Assembly (NCBI RefSeq): GCF_020169415.1
Contig: NZ_JAIULG010000017.1
Location: 1-53,033 of the forward strand
Direction of reading: 5' to 3'
DNA: 53,033 bases
DNA from: Tsukamurella sp. M9C
Lineage (GTDB): Bacteria; Actinomycetota; Actinomycetes; Mycobacteriales; Mycobacteriaceae
Shown here: positions 37,659 to 46,709 of the stretch, in pieces
Numbering within the stretch: the first letter of the stretch is position 1
Layout: the number at the start of each line of letters is the position of its first letter
The notes under the pieces: generated by a model
The model's input: only the letters and a program-made list of their open reading frames with translations
Databases searched by the model: none
What the model was told of the DNA's origin: nothing
Program-made: the position numbers and the translations under genes

Positions 37659-37717
37659 GACTCTCGATTTCTGTCCGGTTCGGACGACGAGTCCATAACG
37701 GACAGAATCCGAGAGTC
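37659..37717. repeat. 59-bp palindromic repeat, copy C
   Basis: The outer 19-bp arms GACTCTCGATTTCTGTCCG and its inverted copy match at 18 of 19 positions; the inner part is more diverged than in copy A. The total length of 59 bp equals copy A. It lies in the 279-bp gap between the TetR-like gene and the thioesterase gene, where I see no other gene; the AGGAA and GGGGGAG sites near 37500 belong to the TetR-like gene. Confidence 0.72.
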
Positions 37718-37768
37718 GGCGGGAAGGCAGCCTGCAGGCTCCCGCCTCCGGGCGCGCCGCCGCGAGAC

Positions 37769-38206
37769 TCAGCCGGCGGGCGCGGTGAGCGGGCGGTCGA
37801 GGGCGGTGGCGGTGTAGAGGCCGGTGAGGCAGCGGGTGCCGTCGAGGGAGTCGGTGAAGACGTCCGCGGCGGCGATCATGGTGCGGCCGGGGGGGCCGAC
37901 GAGGCGGCCGACGGCGACGAGCCGCTCCCCGCGCGCCGGGCGGAGGTTGTGGGAGTTCATGGCGGTGGTCGCGGCGACGCGGCCGGAGTCGTGGATCGCG
38001 GCGAACGCCGCCCCGACCGCGGCGATGTCGGCCAGCATGGCGACGATGCCGCCGTGGCAGTGCACGCCGTCGAAGGTGACGTCGGGGACGACCGGCATCG
38101 AGAGGACGGCGCGGTCGGGTGTGACATCGTCGACCGAGAGCTGGAGCCAGCGGGCGACGGGCATGGAGTCGAGGACGCGGGTGAGGACGTGATCCAGGGT
38201 CGTCAT
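37769..38206 (-). CDS. PaaI-family hotdog thioesterase (second copy in window)
   Basis: The 145-residue hotdog protein has VHCHGGIVAMLADIAAVGAA with the HGG motif, then AMNSHNLRPARGERLVAVGR, and a final strand CLTGLYTATAL. It should hydrolyse an acyl- or aryl-CoA; the substrate is unknown. It is divergent from a TetR gene 36 bp away, and TATGTT ends 6 nt before its ATG (leaderless). It is clearly diverged from the thioesterase at 6181, sharing only the family motifs. Confidence 0.82.
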   Translation of the reverse strand: MTTLDHVLTRVLDSMPVARWLQLSVDDVTPDRAVLSMPVVPDVTFDGVHCHGGIVAMLADIAAVGAAFAAIHDSGRVAATTAMNSHNLRPARGERLVAVGRLVGPPGRTMIAAADVFTDSLDGTRCLTGLYTATALDRPLTAPAG

Positions 38207-38216
38207 GGCCGAAACA

Positions 38217-38227
38217 TATCACTGATA
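38217..38227. promoter_or_regulatory. TetR-type operator between the thioesterase and tetR genes
   Basis: TATCA-C-TGATA is a perfect dyad around one base. It lies in the 36-bp divergent gap next to the thioesterase -10 (TATGTT, minus strand 38218-38213) and a tetR -10 (TACGAT, 38226-38231), so one bound dimer could block both. Confidence 0.45.
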
Positions 38228-38242
38228 CGATTGCCGAGGAAG

Positions 38243-38815
38243 ATGCCGAGACAGAGAACCAGGACGCCCGAGGTCGCGGACGGGATCGCCGCCGCCGCAC
38301 TGGAGATCGTCCGCGCCGAGGGCGCGGACGGGCTCACGACCCGACGCGCCGCGGCCGCCGCGGGCACGAACATCGCCGCGCTGGGCCAGCTCTTCGGGAA
38401 CCGCGACGGCCTCGTGAACGCGGTCGCGCTGCGCGGCTTCGCCCTGCTCGTCGAGACCCTGCCGCAGGCGGAGGGTCCGCCCCGCGAGGTGCTCGCCGCC
38501 TGGGCCGACGCCTACCGCCGCTTCGCCGCCCAGGAGCCCGCGCTGGTCGACGTGATGTTCGCCCGCCCGCTCATCGGCCCGATCCCACCCGAGCACCCGG
38601 TGCACGAGTGCCGGCAGGTCCTCGTCGAGGCCTTCGGCGCACTCACGGGCAGCGCCGACCGGGCGGACGTCGAGGCGATCGCGCTCGGCTTCGGCGCCCT
38701 CCTCGAGGGCCTGGCGACGAAGGACCGGCACGGACTGCTCGGCCCCACCGTCGACGCGCGGAACCGGGCCTGGCGCCTCGCCGTGGCCGCCTACGCCGAC
38801 GGCGCCGCCCGCTGA
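38243..38815 (+). CDS. TetR/AcrR-family transcriptional regulator
   Basis: The 190-residue protein has a TetR helix-turn-helix (about 10-55: VADGIAAAALEIVRAEGADG, TTRRAAAAAGTNIAALGQLF, GNRDGLVNAVAL) and a helical C-terminal domain of the TetR_C type. GAGGAAG precedes the ATG. It is divergent from the thioesterase gene and probably represses it and itself through the shared TATCA-C-TGATA site. The ligand is unknown. Confidence 0.9.
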   Translation: MPRQRTRTPEVADGIAAAALEIVRAEGADGLTTRRAAAAAGTNIAALGQLFGNRDGLVNAVALRGFALLVETLPQAEGPPREVLAAWADAYRRFAAQEPALVDVMFARPLIGPIPPEHPVHECRQVLVEAFGALTGSADRADVEAIALGFGALLEGLATKDRHGLLGPTVDARNRAWRLAVAAYADGAAR

Positions 38816-38816
38816 T

Positions 38817-39791
38817 TCAGCGCAGTTCGGCCGGCAGCCCGGCGAGCGCGAACAGGTCCGCGGGATCGAGGAACGCGGAGACGTGGGTGAGCTCGCCGTC
38901 GGTGAAGGTCAGTACGTCCAGCTGGAAGGGCAGCCAGACGTCGCCGCCCGCCCCGTCCGCCGCCGGCGAGCGCAGGTACATCGCTGCGGCGGGCAGGCCG
39001 TTGCACACCGTCGGGACCATCCGCAGGTCCCCGGCGACCTGCGCGGGGCACTGCGTCCGCGACAGCTCGCCGATGGCCTCGGCGCCGCGGTACCAGCCCG
39101 GGATCGGGGGCATCTCCCAGGTGGCGTCGGCGGCGAGGATTCGCACGACGCCGTCGATGTCGTGCCGCTCGAAGGCCGCGCAGAACTCGTCCCATACCTG
39201 CTTCTCGTGGTCGGACAGCTCGGCGGCCCTGCGGCCCTCCTGGGCGGCACCGTCGCCGATGGAGGCCCGCGCCCGCTGCAGGGCGCTGTTCGCCGACGCG
39301 ACGGAGGTCTCGAGAGCCGCGGCCGTCTCGGCGGCGGAGAACTCGAGGACGTCGCGCAGGATCAGCGCGGCCCGCTGCTTGGCCGGCAGCACCTGCAGCG
39401 CCGCGACCATCGCCAGCCCGATGCCCTCCCGCGCCACCGCCGCCTCCCCCGGATCGCCGAGCGCGCGGTCCGGGAGGGGCTGCAGCCACAGCACCTCCGT
39501 CGACGGCACCACCGGCTCCAGCGGATTCGACGGCTCGCCGCCCAGCCCGACGGGCAGCACCCGCCGGGCCGTGGCGGCCGTGAGGCAGACGTTGGTAGCG
39601 ATGGAGTACATCCACGTCCGCACCGACGACCGGCCCTCGAAGCGGTGGAAGGCCTTCCACGCGCGCAGGTAGGTCTCCTGCACCAGGTCCTCCGCGTCGG
39701 ACGCGGAGCCCGACATGCGGTAGCAGTGCGCGAGGAGCTCGGCGCGCAGCGGCGCGGTGGCGGAGTCGAAGCCGGCGTCGACGACGGTCAC
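38817..39791 (-). CDS. SigG-like ECF sigma factor with C-terminal SnoaL-type domain
   Basis: The 324-residue sigma factor has region 2 (LLAHCYRMSGSASDAEDLVQ, then ETYLRAWKAFHRFEG and TWMYSIATNVCL) and region 4 (ALQVLPAKQRAALILRDVL, FSAAETAAALETSVASANSA). A C-terminal SnoaL/NTF2-like domain (about 205-315) follows. This layout matches the SigG/SigJ type of ECF factors, in which the extra domain tunes activity in place of a separate anti-sigma factor. The GTG start lies one base after the stop of the VOC gene, so translation is coupled. The regulon is not deducible from the sequence. Confidence 0.88.
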   Translation of the reverse strand: MTVVDAGFDSATAPLRAELLAHCYRMSGSASDAEDLVQETYLRAWKAFHRFEGRSSVRTWMYSIATNVCLTAATARRVLPVGLGGEPSNPLEPVVPSTEVLWLQPLPDRALGDPGEAAVAREGIGLAMVAALQVLPAKQRAALILRDVLEFSAAETAAALETSVASANSALQRARASIGDGAAQEGRRAAELSDHEKQVWDEFCAAFERHDIDGVVRILAADATWEMPPIPGWYRGAEAIGELSRTQCPAQVAGDLRMVPTVCNGLPAAAMYLRSPAADGAGGDVWLPFQLDVLTFTDGELTHVSAFLDPADLFALAGLPAELR

Positions 39792-39792
39792 G

Positions 39793-40212
39793 TCAGCCCT
39801 GCGCGGCCTCGGGCCCGCCCGCGGCGGCGGCCGGGTCCATCCACATGATCTCCCAGGTATGGCCGTCGGGATCGTCGAAGGAGCGGCCGTACATGAAGCC
39901 GTGATCCTCGGAGCGTCCCTCCGTGCCGCCGGCGGCGACGGCGCGGTTCACCACCTCGTCGACCTCCTCGCGGCTCTCCGCGCTGAGCGCGATGAGGGTC
40001 TCCTTCACGCCGGGCGCCGCCGTCGTGGCCTCGTGGAAGGTGCCGAAGAAGTCGGTCTTGAGCAGCATCGCCACGATGTTCTCGCCCAGCTCCACCGAGA
40101 TGGCGTTCTCGTCACTGAACTGCTCGTTGATGGTGTAGCCCACGGCGGTGAAGAAGTCGCGCGAGCGCTGGACGTCGGCGATGGGCAGGTTCACGAAGAT
40201 CATCTTGTGCAT
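39793..40212 (-). CDS. VOC-family (glyoxalase/dioxygenase fold) protein
   Basis: The 139-residue protein has the paired beta-alpha-beta modules of the vicinal oxygen chelate family. It starts MHKMIFVNLPIADVQRSRDF, with the central LGENIVAMLLKTDFF and the C-terminal DPDGHTWEIMWMDP. Such proteins bind a divalent metal or small molecules; a reaction cannot be assigned. AAGGAG lies 7 nt before the ATG. It is the first gene of a pair with the SigG-like sigma factor, an arrangement that suggests the protein senses or detoxifies the stress the sigma factor answers. Confidence 0.85.
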   Translation of the reverse strand: MHKMIFVNLPIADVQRSRDFFTAVGYTINEQFSDENAISVELGENIVAMLLKTDFFGTFHEATTAAPGVKETLIALSAESREEVDEVVNRAVAAGGTEGRSEDHGFMYGRSFDDPDGHTWEIMWMDPAAAAGGPEAAQG

Positions 40213-40284
40213 GGCGTCGCTCCTTGGTCCGCGGCGTTCGCTCTCGAACACCGTCACATGGTTAGACGGGCCTCGTCGCCGGAA

Positions 40285-40325
40285 CTCATCGGCCCGCGCG
40301 GATATATTTTCCGGTGGCCGATGAG
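40285..40325. terminator. Terminator-like hairpin after the dialkylglycine decarboxylase gene
   Basis: A perfect 10-bp inverted repeat, CTCATCGGCC (40285-40294) and GGCCGATGAG (40316-40325), starts at the base following the stop codon of the gene at 40326. An inner CGG/CCG pair may extend it. It separates that operon from the VOC-sigma promoter. Confidence 0.55.
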
Positions 40326-42539
<2,214 letters not shown>

Positions 42540-42543
<4 letters not shown>

Positions 42544-42971
42544 TTGACCACCTTCATCGTCATGCGGGAGTCCACGCGCACGATCGCCGGGTCGCCCATG
42601 AGGTGCGTGGTGACCCAGCGCTCGTACGTCGCGAGATCCGCGACGCGCACGCGGATCAGGTAGTCGGGCAGGCCGAACATGCGGCGCACCTCGATGACCT
42701 CGTCGAACGAGGCGATCCGCGCCTCGAAGGCCTCCACCGACGCGCGGTCGTTGGCCCCGAGGTCGGCGTTGATCATGACCTCGAAGCCGCGGCCCAGGGC
42801 CGCCGGGTCGAGCACGGCGGTGTAGCCGGTGATCACCCCGTCGGTCTCCAGCCGCCGCACGCGGCGCAGGCACGGCGCGGGCGTGAGGCCCACGCGCTGC
42901 GCCAGCTCCTGGTTGGTGAGCCGCCCGTCGTGCACCAACTCGTCGATGATTGCTCGATCGAGTGCATCCAC
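42540..42971 (-). CDS. lrp: Lrp/AsnC-family regulator (Lrp-like)
   Basis: The 143-residue protein has an N-terminal helix-turn-helix (VDALDRAIIDELVHDGRLTN, QELAQRVGLTPAPCLRRVRR) and a C-terminal RAM domain that binds amino acids (GRGFEVMINADLGAND, FGLPDYLIRVRVADL). In Corynebacterium glutamicum the Lrp gene is divergent from the branched-chain amino-acid exporter brnFE and activates it; the same layout is seen here. GTG at 42971 is the only start that fits the family N-terminus. A CAATAT box ends 7 nt upstream. Confidence 0.88.
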
Positions 42972-43005
42972 GTCGGAGATATTGCCACAGCGAGCCCCGA
43001 TCGAA

Positions 43006-43045
43006 CTATTTTCGCAAGCACATTGCGCGGGATGCGAAATAGAAT
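43006..43045. promoter_or_regulatory. Lrp-type operator and brnF promoter
   Basis: CTATTTTCGCA (43006-43016) faces TGCGAAATAG (43033-43042), a dyad with one extra T. Nested inside is GCAA (43014-43017)/TTGC (43023-43026). The right arm overlaps a TAGAAT -10 (43040-43045) that ends 8 nt before the brnF ATG. AT-rich dyads of this sort are usual for Lrp. The exporter promoter is therefore probably under Lrp control. Confidence 0.5.
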
Positions 43046-43053
43046 TGTTCCCC

Positions 43054-43722
43054 ATGGGAGTTCCGTCGAAGGTCGCCGTGGTGCAGCTGGGCCTGTTCGT
43101 GCTCGGCATCGGCCTCGGCGTGGTGGTCACGGGCAACGGCCTGCCGTGGTGGATCGCGCCGGTGCTGTCGATGGCGGTGTACGCGGGGTCCGTCGAGTTC
43201 CTGCTCGCCGGCCTCCTGGCCGCGGCGACGCCGCTCGCCGCGATCGCCGCCACGACGTTCCTCGTGAACTCGCGACACCTGTTCTACGGCCTCACCTTCC
43301 CGCTCGACCGGATCCGCAGCCGCGTCGGGAAGGCGTACGGCGTCTACGCCCTCACCGACGAGGCCTACGCCCTGGTGAGCACGGCACCGTCGGCCACGAT
43401 GACGGGGAAGATGATCCTGCGCACCCAGATCGGCCTGCACGTGGCGTGGGTCGCGGGCTCGCTGGTGGGCGGGCTCGCGGGCGGCGCCTTCCTGCGCGAC
43501 GTGCCGGGCGTCGACTTCGTGCTCACCGCGTTGTTCGTGGTGCTCGCGATGGACGCGCACCCGGACCGCACGACGCTCGCGCTCGCGCTGGCCGCCTGCG
43601 CGGTCGCGCTCGCCGCGGCGCCGGGCGCGATGCTGCTGGTCGCGATGGGCGGCTTCGCCGGGCTGCTGGTGGTCCGGCACGTCGTGGCCCGCCGGAACGC
43701 GAAGGAGGCGGCGCATGCCTAG
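43054..43722 (+). CDS. brnF: Branched-chain amino-acid exporter large subunit (AzlC/BrnF family)
   Basis: The 222-residue membrane protein has about seven helices and the AzlC pattern: MAVYAGSVEFLLAGLLAAA, TFLVNSRHLFYGLTFPLDRI and YALTDEAYALVST. With its small partner it exports isoleucine, leucine, valine and, in C. glutamicum, methionine. TAGAAT lies 8 nt before the ATG, so the message may be leaderless. It overlaps the partner gene by 8 bp and is divergent from lrp. Confidence 0.9.
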   Translation: MGVPSKVAVVQLGLFVLGIGLGVVVTGNGLPWWIAPVLSMAVYAGSVEFLLAGLLAAATPLAAIAATTFLVNSRHLFYGLTFPLDRIRSRVGKAYGVYALTDEAYALVSTAPSATMTGKMILRTQIGLHVAWVAGSLVGGLAGGAFLRDVPGVDFVLTALFVVLAMDAHPDRTTLALALAACAVALAAAPGAMLLVAMGGFAGLLVVRHVVARRNAKEAAHA

Positions 43723-44041
43723 CACCGGATACCTGCTCGCGGGCATCGCGATCGCGGCCGCGGTCACCGTCGCGCTGCGGCTGGCACCGTTCGGCCTGGC
43801 CTCGGTACTGCGCGATTCGCCGCTCCTCGCCGACTTCGGACGGTGGATGCCCGCGGGCGCCGTGGTGGTGCTGGCCGTGTACTGCATGGCGCAGGTCGAC
43901 TACGCCGCGCCGGCGCACGGGATCCCGCAGATCGCGGGCGTGGCGGCGACGGCGCTGGCGCACCGGTGGCGGCGCAACGCGGTGCTGAGCATCGTCGCGG
44001 GCACCGGGGTGTGCGTCGCGCTGAGTTACGCCTTGGCGTGA
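43715..44041 (+). CDS. brnE: Branched-chain amino-acid exporter small subunit (AzlD/BrnE family)
   Basis: The 108-residue protein has about four hydrophobic segments and AzlD features: YLLAGIAIAAAVTVALRLAP, FGRWMPAGAVVVLAVYCMAQ and HRWRRNAVLSIVAGTGVCVA. It is the obligate partner of the AzlC-type subunit. The ATG lies inside the 3' end of the upstream gene (8-bp overlap), with GAAGGAGG directly upstream as a strong ribosome site. Confidence 0.9.
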   Translation: MPSTGYLLAGIAIAAAVTVALRLAPFGLASVLRDSPLLADFGRWMPAGAVVVLAVYCMAQVDYAAPAHGIPQIAGVAATALAHRWRRNAVLSIVAGTGVCVALSYALA

Positions 44042-44056
44042 TGGCACCATGAGCTG

Positions 44057-44800
44057 ATGCGCGAGGAGATCGTCACCACCGGCGACGTGCGCCTGGCGGT
44101 GCAGCACCGCCGCGTGCCGGATCCGACGGGCCCGCCGGTGCTGCTCATCCACGGCATGGCCGCGGACCACCGCACCTGGCGGCGCACCGTCCGCGCCCTG
44201 CACGCCGCCGGCCGCGACACCGTGACGTACGACCAGCGCGGCCATGGGCGCAGCGACCACAGCCCCGAGTACCTGCTCGACGAGCTCGCCGCAGACGCCG
44301 AGCGGGTGGCGCGGCACGCGGGCCTGGAGACCTTCGACGTGGTCGGGCACTCCCTCGGGGGCCAGGCCGCGCTGCGGCTCGCGTGGCGCCTGCCCGACGG
44401 TGTCCGCCGCCTCGTCCTCGAGGAGATGCCGCCCGTGGCGCTCGAACCCGAGCAGGTCGCGGAGTCGATGGACGTGCCGCTGACGCCCCGCCGGGTGTGG
44501 CTGGGCGTCAAGCAGGTCGTGCAGACGCCGGGCGCCCTCTCGCGGTTCGACAAGACGATGATGGACTCGGTCTCGCCGCAGTTCCACCCCGATCCGGCGT
44601 GGTGGGAGCGACTCGCGGCGACCGACCAGGAGACGCTGGTGATCTCCGGCGGCCCCCGCGACTTCCTCCGCCCCGAGTACCTGCGGCTCGTCGCCGACGC
44701 GCTGCCCCACGGCGAGTTCGTCGAGCTGCGCGGCGGGCACACGGTGCACCGCGAGTCCTCCGCCGCGTTCGCCCGCGCGGTCCTCGAGTTCCTGCGGTGA
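44057..44800 (+). CDS. Alpha/beta-hydrolase
   Basis: The 247-residue hydrolase has PVLLIHGMAADHRTWRR (oxyanion region), TYDQRGHGRSDHSPEY, the nucleophile elbow VVGHSLGGQAAL (Ser), a late Asp in SGGPRDFLRPEY, and the catalytic His in LRGGHTVHRESS. The substrate is unknown; esters or lactones are typical. It starts 15 bp after brnE on the same strand and is convergent with the dehydrogenase at 44805. Confidence 0.85.
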   Translation: MREEIVTTGDVRLAVQHRRVPDPTGPPVLLIHGMAADHRTWRRTVRALHAAGRDTVTYDQRGHGRSDHSPEYLLDELAADAERVARHAGLETFDVVGHSLGGQAALRLAWRLPDGVRRLVLEEMPPVALEPEQVAESMDVPLTPRRVWLGVKQVVQTPGALSRFDKTMMDSVSPQFHPDPAWWERLAATDQETLVISGGPRDFLRPEYLRLVADALPHGEFVELRGGHTVHRESSAAFARAVLEFLR

Positions 44801-44804
44801 CCGG

Positions 44805-45707
44805 CTACGCCCCGTCGTCCACGGAGCGGAGCGCGTCGAGGACGGCGCGCGTGCGCCGGTCGCGCCGGGCGAGCAGGCGCTCGTAGTTCTCCTGCCCGGT
44901 GCCGTACGCCGCGTCGACCTTCTCGATGAGCGCCTCCGTCGATTCGGGGGTGTTCGACGGGGTGCCGAGCGGGATCTTGCCGACCTCGGCGCCGATCCCG
45001 GTGAACAGGTGCCGCGCACCCTCGGGCCCGCCGCCCAGCGCGTTGCCCTCGAAGAGCCCTGTGGCCGCCCAGCGCAGGCCGAGTGAATTGCTCAGCGCGA
45101 CGTCGAGGTCCTCGACGCTCACCACGCCGTTCTCGACGAGGTAGCGGGCCTCGCGGCTGATCGCCACCTGCAGCCGGTTCGCGACGAAACCCTGGATCTC
45201 CTTGCGCAGCACCACCGGCGACCGGCCGAGCTCCCGGTACAGCGCGACGGCCCGCTGCGTCGTCTCCTCCGACGTGCGCTCGCCGGGAACCACCTCGACC
45301 AGCGGCATGAGCGCGGGCGGGTTGAACGGGTGCCCGACGATCACCCGCGAGGGGTCGTCGAGGTCCGCGGCGATCGGCGTCGCGGGGATCGAGGAGCTCG
45401 ACGTGGCGAGCACCGCGTGGGATGGAGCCGCGGCGACGATCTGCGCGAACAGATCCTGCTTGATCGGCAGCCGCTCGGGACCGTTCTCCTGGACGAGGTC
45501 CGCGCCCACCACCGCGGCGGCGAGGTCCGCGGCGACCTCCACCTGCGCATCGCCGGGGAACTCCGCCGCGACCAGCTCGGCGAGGTCGGGCCGGGGATCA
45601 GAGAACGCGACGCGCCAGCCGTGTGCGCGGGCGAGTTCCGCCCACGACAGGCCGATGACTCCCGCTCCGATGATCGCGATCTTCCGTGCCTGCGCTGCGG
45701 CGTCCAT
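44805..45707 (-). CDS. 3-hydroxyacyl-CoA dehydrogenase-like NAD-dependent dehydrogenase (carnitine/gulonate dehydrogenase type)
   Basis: The 300-residue enzyme has an N-terminal NAD domain (KIAIIGAGVIGLSWAELARA, FSDPRPDL). ENGPERLPIKQDLF and VIVGHPFNPPALMPLVEVVP are blocks typical of L-carnitine dehydrogenase and lambda-crystallin/L-gulonate 3-dehydrogenase, rather than of true beta-oxidation enzymes. The helical C-terminal domain carries EIQGFVANRLQVAISREARY. The likely reaction is oxidation of a secondary 3-hydroxy acid or carnitine-like substrate. It lies 21 bp downstream of a membrane-protein gene and may be co-transcribed with it. Confidence 0.85.
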   Translation of the reverse strand: MDAAAQARKIAIIGAGVIGLSWAELARAHGWRVAFSDPRPDLAELVAAEFPGDAQVEVAADLAAAVVGADLVQENGPERLPIKQDLFAQIVAAAPSHAVLATSSSSIPATPIAADLDDPSRVIVGHPFNPPALMPLVEVVPGERTSEETTQRAVALYRELGRSPVVLRKEIQGFVANRLQVAISREARYLVENGVVSVEDLDVALSNSLGLRWAATGLFEGNALGGGPEGARHLFTGIGAEVGKIPLGTPSNTPESTEALIEKVDAAYGTGQENYERLLARRDRRTRAVLDALRSVDDGA

Positions 45708-45728
45708 CGTGTGCGTCCTACCTCGCCG

Positions 45729-46580
45729 CTACGGCGTCTTCGGCGCCACTGCGCCGCCCGAGATGGAGCGGTACGCGTTGATCAGCACGAGCGAGGCGAC
45801 GGGCGCCGCGACGAGCAGGCCGACGCCGCACAGTGCGCCGCCGATGGCCAGGATCACCACGGTGACGATGTAGACGAGGATCGAGTTGCCCACGTCCTTC
45901 TGGAAGACGGCGAAACCCTGCTTGAAGGCCTCGCCCACGCCCAGCCCGCGGTCCACGACGGTCGGGAGGATGTACATCGTGACCAGGCCGACGACGATCG
46001 AGCCGATGTAGCCCACGTACGGGATGGCCGAAATCAGGCTGGCGACGATCGCCAGGAGCAGCGCGGTGAGCATGGACGGGCCGGCGTTGCGCGGCGCGAA
46101 GAACGAGCCGATGCTCACCGGCTTGCCGTCGGCGATGTCCAGCAGGCCCGACGTGTACGCGACGAGGCAGATGTACAGGATGAGCGCGCCGACGAAGGAG
46201 AAGATCACCGTGGCCACGGAGCCCGCGGTGGTGAGATCGACGGTGGTCGAGCCGTCCGACTCCTCGATCACATCACCGACACCGAACTGGCTGATGAGGA
46301 GGTACGCCAGCGCGGAGGCGGCGACCAGCGCGATCGCGTAGACGATGATGGGGACGATCAGCGCGGCGGCGTTCTTGGTGAACTTGTTCCACGACCAGGA
46401 GATCGCGTCCCCCAGGTTGAAGTGCGCCTGCGGCGCAGGCGGGTACTGGCCGAATCCGGGCTGCCCGTAGCCCTGCGGCGGCACCGGCGGCGGGAAGCCC
46501 TGCCCGGGCTGCGGGGGTACGGCGCCCTGCGGCGGAACGCCGGGCTGATCGCCTGTCGGATCGTTCGGTGGTTGCGTCAC
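45729..46580 (-). CDS. Membrane protein with Pro/Gly/Gln-rich N-terminal tail (paralogue 1)
   Basis: The 283-residue protein begins with about 65 residues rich in Pro, Gly and Gln (FPPPVPPQGYGQPGFGQYPP). A core of about six membrane segments starts after FNLGDAISWSWNKFTKNAAA. Internal blocks LLDIADGKPVSIGSFFAPRN and AYRSISGGAVAPKTP recur in the neighbouring paralogue. GTG at 46580 is chosen because GGGGAGG lies 5 bp upstream. The function is unknown; Pro-rich tails of this kind occur on actinobacterial envelope proteins. It is the downstream member of a tandem pair. Confidence 0.8.
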   Translation of the reverse strand: MTQPPNDPTGDQPGVPPQGAVPPQPGQGFPPPVPPQGYGQPGFGQYPPAPQAHFNLGDAISWSWNKFTKNAAALIVPIIVYAIALVAASALAYLLISQFGVGDVIEESDGSTTVDLTTAGSVATVIFSFVGALILYICLVAYTSGLLDIADGKPVSIGSFFAPRNAGPSMLTALLLAIVASLISAIPYVGYIGSIVVGLVTMYILPTVVDRGLGVGEAFKQGFAVFQKDVGNSILVYIVTVVILAIGGALCGVGLLVAAPVASLVLINAYRSISGGAVAPKTP

Positions 46581-46645
46581 GGAAACCTCCCCTGGGTCGG
46601 GAGCTCGGCGCTCCCGTTTTGCGGTCGCACTCATTTAACGACACA

Positions 46646-46686
46646 AACCGAGGGCCCGCCCACCGTTCGGTGAGCGGGCCCTGGTT
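46646..46686. terminator. Terminator hairpin between the paralogous membrane-protein genes
   Basis: AGGGCCCGC (46651-46659) pairs with GCGGGCCCT (46674-46682), and CACCG/CGGTG continue the stem inside. AACC (46646-46649) and GGTT (46683-46686) extend it outside with one bulged G. On the minus strand the stem is followed by GGTTTGTGTCGTT. It lies just after the stop of the upstream paralogue. Confidence 0.7.
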
Positions 46687-46709
46687 CGGCTTCCGTGAGG
46701 ACGGTTTCC

